From Bifidobacterium breve (GTDB lineage Bacteria; Actinomycetota; Thermoleophilia; Solirubrobacterales; Solirubrobacteraceae), in contig CAMCUD010000021.1 in the NCBI GenBank assembly GCA_945878865.1, positions 19,879-83,878 on the forward strand: DNA of 64,000 bases, written 5' to 3'. This document shows, one piece after another, positions 58,098-64,000 of the stretch. Position numbers and translations under genes: made by a program. Positions within the stretch are counted from its first letter, which is position 1, and every line of letters starts with the position of its first letter. The notes below the pieces were generated by a model that searched no databases, was not told the DNA's origin, and saw only the letters and a program-made list of their open reading frames with translations.

Positions 58098-58694
58098 TCA
58101 AGGGGCGGGCGCGCGGACCGCGCCGGGCGGCAGCACGTGCCCGAGCGCCTCGGCGAGCTCGCGCAGCGTCTGCGGTTCGATCTCGCCGAACGTCAGGCGG
58201 CGCCTGCGGGTGCGGGCGCGGATCCGCAGCTCGCCGCGCCGGCGCACCCGGCCCACGCGCGCCACGACGTCGTCGATCTCGGCGAGCCGCAGCGCCTGCA
58301 CGCGGTCGCCGATCGCGTCGTCGCGCAGCCAGAGCAGGCGCTTCTGCGTGACCGCGAGTCGCACCTCGTGGCTCCCGCCCGTCGCCGCCCAGGCCACGGC
58401 GAGCACCCGCTCGCCCTCGTCCAGGGCGCCCACCAGTTCGGCCCCGAGCGCTGCGCGGACGTCGTCGCCGAGCCACCAGCCCGGGGCGCGGCGGATCGGT
58501 CGCGGCGCGCGCGGGCCGCGCCGCCGGCGCACGGCCTTCGCGGCGTCGTAGGCCTCGTTGAGGCGCTGCATCCGCGCCGCGGCGTCCGCCCCCGCGTGGT
58601 CGGGATGGTGCTGCTTGGCGAGCTCGCGATATGCCCGCGTCAGCTCCTCGTCGGACGCGTCGGGCGAGACGCCGAGCTCAGCGTGGGGGTCCAC
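58098..58694 (-). CDS. J-domain protein with a PH-like domain
   Basis: 198 residues from GTG 58694 (a GTG at 58712 is also in frame). N-terminal J-domain (about 1-55) with helix II/III around the HPD motif in RELAKQHHPDHAGAD, so it may stimulate an Hsp70 (DnaK). No Gly/Phe or zinc region follows. Instead, about 90-195 resembles a bacterial PH-like domain (VRLAVTQKRLLWLRDDAIGDRVQALRLAEIDDV, then RIRARTRRRRLTFGEI). The Arg-rich strand suggests membrane or acidic-ligand contact. Divergent from the large GGDEF/HD-GYP gene, 105 bases away. Confidence 0.82.
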   Translation of the reverse strand: MDPHAELGVSPDASDEELTRAYRELAKQHHPDHAGADAAARMQRLNEAYDAAKAVRRRRGPRAPRPIRRAPGWWLGDDVRAALGAELVGALDEGERVLAVAWAATGGSHEVRLAVTQKRLLWLRDDAIGDRVQALRLAEIDDVVARVGRVRRRGELRIRARTRRRRLTFGEIEPQTLRELAEALGHVLPPGAVRAPAP

Positions 58695-58799
58695 GCCCCC
58701 ATTGTGCCCCACGGCGCGGGCTCAATCGTTCGTCCAGGAGGCGATTGGCGCCCGTCACGCTGGGGAACAGCCCGTCCCGCCCCTCAGGCATCGACGTCC

Positions 58800-60818
58800 A
58801 TGAGCTCCTCGCCTGCACCTGCGATGGACCCGGCCACGGCAGACCTCCGCCTGGCCGCTGCTCCGGCTGTCCGCCGCTTCGCCCGGGCGTACCGCGTCGG
58901 TGTGCCGCTCGCCCTCACGCTGCTCGTGCTGAGCGCGCTCCTCGGGCCCGCTGGCGGCGCCGTGGGCGTGCTCTTCGACGTGCTCTTCATCAGCGTGCTG
59001 GTCCTCGCGGCGGCCGCCACGGCGCTGCGGGCACGGGCCGGACCGTCGGCCCTCGCGTGGTGGCTGGCTACGGCCGGCCTGCTCCTCTGGGCGGGGGCCG
59101 AGCTCGTGTACCGCGTCGGCGAGTCCGACCCGACGGCGTACTACCCGCCCGCCACGCAGCTGCTCCTGGCCGGCGCGTTCGCGTGCGCGTACGGGACGCT
59201 CGTGCTGCTCGCGCGCGAGAGGATTCAGCGGTTTGACGCCGTGCTCGCGCTGGACGGCGCGATCGCGGGGTTGACCGCCGCCGCGGTCGTTGCGGTCTGG
59301 CTGCTCCCCGCCGTCGCCGACGTCGGGACGGGGGGAGGGCCCGCGGCCGCGCCGCTGCTCGCCGCCCTGGGAGGCTTGTGGTTCGTCTTCGTCGTCCTCG
59401 GGCTGACGGGCTGGCGGCCGGGCTGGGCGTGGGGGCTCATCGCCCTCGGCATCGCGCTCAACGTCGTCGGTGACGCCGTGCTCGTCCAGCTCATCAACGA
59501 CGACGAGTGGCGGCGCGGCTCGATCGCCGACCCGCTGCTCGTCTCCGGCGCGGCACTGCTCGGCATGGCGGCGCTGCTGCCTTTGCGGCCGGCCGAAGGG
59601 CTCGCGCAGGGGCCGCGGCGCCTGCCGATCCCGCTGGGGTGCGGCGCGGTGGCGCTCGTGGTCCTCCTGGTCGCCGCGCTCGGCGAGCTCGGGCTGGCCG
59701 CGACGATCATCACCGGCACCGCGCTGGCGCTCACCCTCGCCCGGATGACGGTCGCCTTGGAGGTGCTCGAGCGCACGCGTTCAGAGGCGAGGACCGACCC
59801 GCTGACGAAGCTCGGCAACCGCCGCCGTCTGCTCGACGACCTCGAGCTGCGACTGGACGACCCGCAGGACGTCACGCCGTTCACGCTCGCGCTCTTTGAC
59901 CTCGACGGGTTCAAGGCCTACAACGACCGCTTCGGGCACCTCGGCGGCGACGCGCTGCTCGAGCGGCTCGCCGGAAGGCTGGCGGAGGCCGTGAGCCCCG
60001 GCCGCGCGTTCCGCATGGGCGGCGACGAGTTCTGCGCGGTCGTCGACGGTGACGCCGCGGACGTCCGGCCCGTGCTCGCCCGGGCCCGGGCGGCGCTGAC
60101 CGAGCGCGGCGACGGGTTCCTCATCACCGCGTCGTGCGGGCTCGTGCACTGCCCCGAGGAGGCCCGCACTCCGACCACCGCGCTACAGCTCGCCGACACG
60201 CGGATGTACGCGGACAAGGAGACCGCCGACCGGCCGGTCACGTCGCTGCCACCCGGCGCGGTCGCGCGCCGTCGCCCCGCCGTCGCCGACCCGCTGCGCG
60301 ACGTCGGGCCGATCGCCGCAGAAGTGGCGCGGCGGCTCGGGCTGGAACGGGACGAGTCACGTCGGATCGCCCGTGCGGCCGAGTTGCGGGACATCGGCAA
60401 GATCGCGGTGCCCGAGGAGATCCTCCACAAGCCCGGCCGGCTCGACGACGACGAGATGCACCTCGTGCGCCAGCACGCGATCATCGGCGAGCGGATCCTG
60501 CGGGTGGCGCCCGCGCTGTCGGACCTCGCGCCGCTCGTGCGCGCCAGCCACGAGCGCTTCGACGGCGGCGGGTATCCCGACGGCCTACGCGGCGAGGAGA
60601 TCCCGCTCGGCGGGCGCATCGTCGCGGTGTGCGACGCCTACCACGCGATGGTCCACCGGGCCGCGCATCACGAGGCGCGGGCGCCGCTTGAGGCGCTGCG
60701 CGAGCTGCGCGCCGGCGCGGGAACGCAGTTCGATCCGCGGGTGGTCTCCGCCTTCGGCGTCGCGCTGCGCGAGCGCATGGCCGTCGAGGCCGCGCTCTCC
60801 GGTCACGCCTCCCGGTAA
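58800..60818 (+). CDS. Membrane GGDEF protein with a degenerate HD-GYP domain
   Basis: 672 residues. About nine hydrophobic segments (about 35-310) form an N-terminal membrane sensor. The GGDEF domain (about 325-475) has an intact active motif GGDEF at 407-411 and no RxxD inhibitory site, so it can probably make cyclic di-GMP. A C-terminal HD-GYP domain (about 490-660) keeps GYP (G591-Y592-P593), H584 and the DIGK segment. The metal-binding HD pair is R530-D531, and the first conserved His is absent. Hydrolysis of cyclic di-GMP is therefore unlikely, and the domain may only bind it. Start ATG 58800. Confidence 0.92.
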   Translation: MSSSPAPAMDPATADLRLAAAPAVRRFARAYRVGVPLALTLLVLSALLGPAGGAVGVLFDVLFISVLVLAAAATALRARAGPSALAWWLATAGLLLWAGAELVYRVGESDPTAYYPPATQLLLAGAFACAYGTLVLLARERIQRFDAVLALDGAIAGLTAAAVVAVWLLPAVADVGTGGGPAAAPLLAALGGLWFVFVVLGLTGWRPGWAWGLIALGIALNVVGDAVLVQLINDDEWRRGSIADPLLVSGAALLGMAALLPLRPAEGLAQGPRRLPIPLGCGAVALVVLLVAALGELGLAATIITGTALALTLARMTVALEVLERTRSEARTDPLTKLGNRRRLLDDLELRLDDPQDVTPFTLALFDLDGFKAYNDRFGHLGGDALLERLAGRLAEAVSPGRAFRMGGDEFCAVVDGDAADVRPVLARARAALTERGDGFLITASCGLVHCPEEARTPTTALQLADTRMYADKETADRPVTSLPPGAVARRRPAVADPLRDVGPIAAEVARRLGLERDESRRIARAAELRDIGKIAVPEEILHKPGRLDDDEMHLVRQHAIIGERILRVAPALSDLAPLVRASHERFDGGGYPDGLRGEEIPLGGRIVAVCDAYHAMVHRAAHHEARAPLEALRELRAGAGTQFDPRVVSAFGVALRERMAVEAALSGHASR

Positions 60819-61375
60819 CGCAGGCGAGCGACGAGCAGGGCCGCGATCGCCGCGCCGGTCGTGCCGAGGACCTCGTCGCCGAGCGTGTCCTCATACGCGG
60901 TGTCGAGCTCAGTGCCGTTGCGGATGAACGCGTAGTACTCGCCGACCTCCCAGACGATCGCGAGGATCGCGCCGATGCCCGCGATCGTCAGAGCCAGCGC
61001 CCAGCGCGGCGCGATCGCGCTGCGGGTGAGCAGGAGGCCGATCCCGCCGCTGAGCAGGGCCCAGTTGACGAGATGGTTGGCGTCGTCCCACCACGCGACG
61101 GTGTCGTAGAGATCGAGCGTGTTGCCCGTGACGTCCACGAGGAACGGGGCCATGATGAGCGCGACACCGTCCCACGGCAGCGGGGCCGTGCCGCCGCGCC
61201 TGCGACGCACGAGCCACCACACCGCCGGTACCGCGAGCATCATCAGCGGGTAGAGCGCGAGGCGCGCGCCGAACGCCTTGCCGTCGAACTGCGCGCCGCC
61301 CGCGACGGTGCCGACGACGAGCTGGACGACGGTCAGGCCGAACACGGTCCAGGCGGCGAGGCAGCTCCGCGACAC
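60803..61375 (-). CDS. DUF2238/YjdF-like membrane protein
   Basis: 190 residues with five or six hydrophobic helices (about 5-25, 38-55, 70-85, 105-122, 125-145, 168-185). Distinctive segments WWDDANHLVNWALL and WEVGEYYAFIRNGTELDTAYEDTLGDEVLGTTGA match the pattern of the YjdF/DUF2238 family, with acidic and His residues between helices that could be catalytic or metal-binding. Function unknown. Its 3' end overlaps the convergent GGDEF gene by 16 bases. Confidence 0.78.
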   Translation of the reverse strand: MSRSCLAAWTVFGLTVVQLVVGTVAGGAQFDGKAFGARLALYPLMMLAVPAVWWLVRRRRGGTAPLPWDGVALIMAPFLVDVTGNTLDLYDTVAWWDDANHLVNWALLSGGIGLLLTRSAIAPRWALALTIAGIGAILAIVWEVGEYYAFIRNGTELDTAYEDTLGDEVLGTTGAAIAALLVARLRYREA

Positions 61376-61416
61376 GCCGCGAGTCTGCCGCCCGCGGTGG
61401 ACGAGTAAGCTCCCCC

Positions 61417-61694
61417 GTGGACCGTGCTAGGCGGGGAGGTAGCGGTGCCCTGTATTCGCAATCCGCTCTAGCGAGGCTGAATCCCCCATCGAGGGGCCCG
61501 GCCTCGGGGTCAGCCCGTCGACACGGCGTTGATGGCTGCAGGGTCCCGCGCGGTGTCGGCCCGTGAACCAGGTCAGGTCCGGAAGGAAGCAGCCTTAAGC
61601 GGTCACCGGCAGGCGCAGCGGGGTTTCCTGCACCGGAGTCACTGTCGGCGCCAGCGCCCGGGACTGTGGTTTCGACATGGGGTGCACGGTCCAC
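61417..61694 (+). ncRNA. ffs: Signal recognition particle RNA, large bacterial type
   Basis: Nearly all of the large bacterial SRP RNA is recognisable. The Alu-type domain has GCTAGGCGGGGAGGTAGCGG then TGCCCTGT and CGCAATCCGCTCTAGCGAGG. The conserved S-domain has CCAGGTCAGGTCCGGAAGG and AAGCAGCC with the GGAA tetraloop and Ffh-binding internal loop. The outer ends close as GTGGACCGTGC with GCACGGTCCAC, which sets both boundaries. The layout matches the Bacillus-like long RNA rather than the short 4.5S form. Protein reading frames through this region are not real. It fills the 360-base gap between genes. Confidence 0.95.
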
Positions 61695-61735
61695 CTTTCT
61701 TCCCCTATCCCGTACCGGGAAGTATGGTTGCGGGC

Positions 61736-62644
61736 ATGGGGAGGGGTCTCCGCACCGCACTTGCCGCGGCGTGCGCGTTCACGCTGCTGCCCTCGGGGCT
61801 GGCTGCGGCCGCGCCGGCTGCGTGCCCGGGCGCCGGTGCGCCCTCGCTCGTCGTGCGTGACGGCGGCGCGCTCGAGTCCGCCGCCTTCGATGGCGCCGGC
61901 CGCCTGCTCTACGGCGACCTGTCGAACAACCGCCTGCGCGCGGTCGACGCGCCGGGGGCGGCACCGCGCACCGTCGCGCGCGTGACGGCGCCCGGCGGGA
62001 TCGCCGCGCTTCCCGGCGGCGATGTCGTCGTCACCTCGGGCAACGCCGTCAGCGCGTTCCTGCCGCGCGGCGCGAGCGTCCTGCGGGTCGATCCGGCCGC
62101 CGGCGCCGGGGCGGCGAGCGTCGTCGCCGACGGACTGATCGGCGCCAACGGCCTCGCGCGCGCCGCGGACGGCTCGATCTTCACCTCCGACCCCGTCGCC
62201 GGGGCCATCGACCGTGTGTGGCCGGACGGGAGGGTGCAGCGGCGCTGGCGGCGCGGGGGCACCCCGAACGGGCTGGCCGTCTCCGCCGACGGCGCGACGC
62301 TGTACGCCAACCTCTCGTTCGAGGGGCGCATCGTCGCCATCGACATCGCGACCGGCGCCACCCGGACCGTCGCTCGCGCGCCGGCCGACCGCCGGCTCGC
62401 CGTGCTCGACGGCCTGGCGATCGACGGGGCCGGCAACCTCTACGCGACCGCCTATCTCGCCGGGGAGGTCTGGCGGATCACCCCGGACGGCGCGATCTGC
62501 GCGCTCGCCCGCGGGTTGCGCGCGCCGACGGCGGTGGCCGTGCAGCCGCCGGCCGGCGCGTTCTCGCCGACGACCGCGTACGTCACGACGCTGGGCGCCG
62601 TGCGGGCGATCCCGGGCGCGGTGCCCGCGCCGCCGGCGAGCTGA
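61736..62644 (+). CDS. Secreted SMP-30/gluconolactonase-like propeller protein
   Basis: 302 residues from ATG 61736 (61724 also possible). The signal peptide is about 1-24. The mature protein has repeated blades: ESAAFDGAGRLLYGDLSNNRLRAVD, GANGLARAADGSIFTSDPVAG, PNGLAVSADGATLYANLSFEGRIVAID and LDGLAIDGAGNLYATAYLAGEVWRI, typical of six-bladed SMP-30/strictosidine-synthase-like propellers. The metal-binding N and D residues of SMP-30 lactonases appear in part (GANG, PNGLA, LDGLA). Could be a lactonase or a binding protein. Its end overlaps the convergent gene by 62 bases. Confidence 0.85.
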   Translation: MGRGLRTALAAACAFTLLPSGLAAAAPAACPGAGAPSLVVRDGGALESAAFDGAGRLLYGDLSNNRLRAVDAPGAAPRTVARVTAPGGIAALPGGDVVVTSGNAVSAFLPRGASVLRVDPAAGAGAASVVADGLIGANGLARAADGSIFTSDPVAGAIDRVWPDGRVQRRWRRGGTPNGLAVSADGATLYANLSFEGRIVAIDIATGATRTVARAPADRRLAVLDGLAIDGAGNLYATAYLAGEVWRITPDGAICALARGLRAPTAVAVQPPAGAFSPTTAYVTTLGAVRAIPGAVPAPPAS

Positions 62645-63185
62645 CCGGCCGCGGCCCGCGGATCCGCAGGACGAGCAGCGGCACGATCACCAGGGTGCTT
62701 GCGGCCATGAAGCCGAGCATCCAGACGCTCTGCCCGTCGGTGCCGGCGCCGAGCGTGTGGATCACGCCGAGGATCCAGACGAGCAGCGTCGCGCGGTGCA
62801 GCGTGCGCCAGCGCTTGGCGCCGATCCGCTTGCGCGCATAGAAGGAGAGACCCAGCAGCGCCGCGAGCCAGCCGGCGATGATGCCCAGGCCCGTCCAGAC
62901 CGGCCGGTACTCCATCGTGAACGGGATGGCGATGCCGGTCGGGCCGGGATGCAGCCACGGGTCGCCCAGCAGGGTGATGCCGTGGACGGCGATGGCCAGC
63001 AGGCCCGCCAGCGCGAGGTGCTCGTGGACCCCCATGAGCGCCTTCTGCATGCCGGGCCGCCGAGAGACCTTCCCGGCCATCGCCAGACCGAGGATCACCG
63101 AGACCGTGACGCACAGCAGCGCGGCGATGCCGGCGGCGCGCGACGTCAGCCACCAGCCGTAGTCCAGGGGTGCGGGACCGGTCAT
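62583..63185 (-). CDS. Ferric reductase-like transmembrane protein
   Basis: 200 residues with five or six membrane helices. Paired His residues at helix ends (EHLALAGLLAIAVHG and RTLHRATLLVWILGVIHTLG) fit the haem-ligand pattern of the ferric-reductase-like (YedZ/NOX) membrane domain. It should pass electrons across the membrane. Its start overlaps the apbE stop (ATGA), and pairing with a flavin transferase suggests an extracytoplasmic flavin-based redox chain. The C-terminus is Pro/Arg-rich. The overlap of 62 bases with the convergent propeller gene covers that tail. Confidence 0.85.
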   Translation of the reverse strand: MTGPAPLDYGWWLTSRAAGIAALLCVTVSVILGLAMAGKVSRRPGMQKALMGVHEHLALAGLLAIAVHGITLLGDPWLHPGPTGIAIPFTMEYRPVWTGLGIIAGWLAALLGLSFYARKRIGAKRWRTLHRATLLVWILGVIHTLGAGTDGQSVWMLGFMAASTLVIVPLLVLRIRGPRPVSSPAARAPRPGSPARRPAS

Positions 63186-64000
63186 CGCAGGACCTCCTCG
63201 GGAGTGGGTGCGAGCGGAACCCGCCCGATGTGCTCGACGCCGCCGTCCGCGTGCACGACGATCCCGCCGTGCAGCGCGAGCAGCTCGCGGGCGCCGTCAG
63301 CGCCGCGCAGCAGCGCGGTCTTGGCGAGGGTCTCGGCGGCCAGGACGGTCGGGGCGAGCGCCGTGACCTGGGCCAGGCCGGTCCACGCCGGCTCGCCGGT
63401 GGACGGGTCGAGCAGGTGATGCGCGGTCCGGCCGTCGTCGCCGGTCCAGCGGCGTGCCTGGATGCCGGAGGTGGCGGCGGCGCCCTCGGTCAGTCGCAGC
63501 GTCGCCAGGGCGACGTCCGTGCCCGGCTGGGCGACGATGACGTCCTGCGTGCCGTGCAGTCCGCCGGTGCGCAGGTCGCCGCCGCAGTCGACGATCCAGC
63601 GAGGCGCGCCGGCGAGCATCGCCGCGACGAGGTCGGCGGCGTGGCCCTTGCCGGTTCCGCCGAGATCGAGCCGGACGCCGGGCGGGCGGCGGATCGTGCG
63701 CGCGTCGTCGTCGACGGTGACGTCCTGCCAGGCGCCCGAAGGATCGGCCAGGGCGCGGCGCGTCCCCGCGGGCGCGGGAGGGAGCGCCCGCGGGGATCGG
63801 CCCGCACCCGCCATGGAGGCGGTGTAGCCGGCGCGCTCCAGCGCGCCGAGCAGCGTGGGGTCGACGAGGCCGTCGCTGCGCTCGGCGGCCCACAGCGCGG
63901 CGCGCACGCCGGCGCGCAGCACGTCGGAGGCCGGGACCTCCGGGCGCGGGTCGGCGTTCAGGCGGCACAGCTCGGAAGTGGGATCGAAGCGCGTGAGGTG
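63182..64000 (-). CDS. apbE: FAD:protein FMN transferase (ApbE), 5' truncated by the window edge
   Basis: 273 residues visible, open to the last base of the window. ApbE family marks: RFDPTSELCRLNADP near the visible N-terminus, the flavin-binding segment GVRLDLGGTGKGHAADLVAA, WIVDCGGDLRTGG, and the catalytic/metal region ATSGIQARRW then HHLLDPSTGEPAWTGLAQVTALAPTVLAAETLAKTALL. The enzyme attaches FMN to a Thr or Ser of exported redox proteins using FAD and Mg. Translationally coupled to the ferric-reductase-like gene. The acceptor protein is expected upstream of the window end. Confidence 0.94.
   Translation of the reverse strand, partial: HLTRFDPTSELCRLNADPRPEVPASDVLRAGVRAALWAAERSDGLVDPTLLGALERAGYTASMAGAGRSPRALPPAPAGTRRALADPSGAWQDVTVDDDARTIRRPPGVRLDLGGTGKGHAADLVAAMLAGAPRWIVDCGGDLRTGGLHGTQDVIVAQPGTDVALATLRLTEGAAATSGIQARRWTGDDGRTAHHLLDPSTGEPAWTGLAQVTALAPTVLAAETLAKTALLRGADGARELLALHGGIVVHADGGVEHIGRVPLAPTPEEVLR

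Noticed and set aside
61529..61735. Plus-strand protein start at 61529
   Set aside because: The region is the 3' half of the SRP RNA. The signal peptide of the propeller protein begins at 61736.

Overview
The window is about 64 kb of very GC-rich chromosomal DNA, densely coded on both strands. Four things suggest a Thermoleophilia/Solirubrobacterales-type actinobacterium: codon use, frequent GTG starts, a long SRP RNA that keeps an Alu-like domain, and many secreted beta-propeller, Ig-like and RTX-like proteins. The lineage is an inference. No insertion sequence, integrase, prophage or CRISPR array was seen, so this looks like ordinary chromosome with several lineage-specific islands.

Layout. 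1-3065: end of an ABC-2 exporter and a CHASE3-GAF-GGDEF diguanylate cyclase. 3073-6721: a GntR/FCD regulator divergent from a biuret-hydrolase-like amidase and an NCS2-type permease, with a 12-bp operator-like repeat in front of each divergent gene. 6727-13115: a hypothetical gene, rsgA, a two-component locus (receiver, GAF-PAS histidine kinase, NarL-type regulator), a PucR regulator and a TetR regulator. 13393-21242: an ABM/NTF2-like pair, a hotdog thioesterase, a serine hydrolase, an SGNH hydrolase, a VanW protein, a glutamate dehydrogenase with no usual start codon near its conserved N-terminus, and small proteins. 21235-27932: a three-gene operon of transglutaminases, DUF2126 and circularly permuted ATP-grasp/alpha-E, the predicted amidoligase peptide-modification system.

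28074-42056 is rich in secreted proteins: a BNR-type propeller, two 500-residue RTX-like paralogues sharing an upstream motif, a CSLREA beta-helix protein, a YWTD propeller with a collagen-like tract and an HtrA-like protease without PDZ. 42053-49383 holds a CrtC/AttH-like lipocalin plus a Tat-exported carotenoid-desaturase-like flavoprotein. These lie beside two paralogous TetR regulators with a shared operator-like motif. A TrmO-like gene follows the second regulator.

50077-54181 holds a tRNA-Val gene and the most unusual locus: two overlapping genes for a small exported CPAG-domain protein and an exported SH3 protein, followed by an ECF sigma factor fused to a zinc anti-sigma motif, a membrane segment and its own CPAG-plus-SH3 ectodomain. 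A matching ECF-like promoter (AAC-N10-ATCCTCGG) precedes this operon and the next gene. 54189-64000: membrane proteins, an MFS exporter with its TetR, a J-domain/PH-like protein, a GGDEF/degenerate HD-GYP protein, the SRP RNA, an SMP-30-like secreted protein, and a ferric-reductase-like membrane protein with a truncated ApbE flavin transferase at the edge.

Recurrent features are perfect hairpins without T-tracts after genes, convergent genes overlapping at their 3' ends, and a shared basic Ig-like C-terminal module on many exported proteins.
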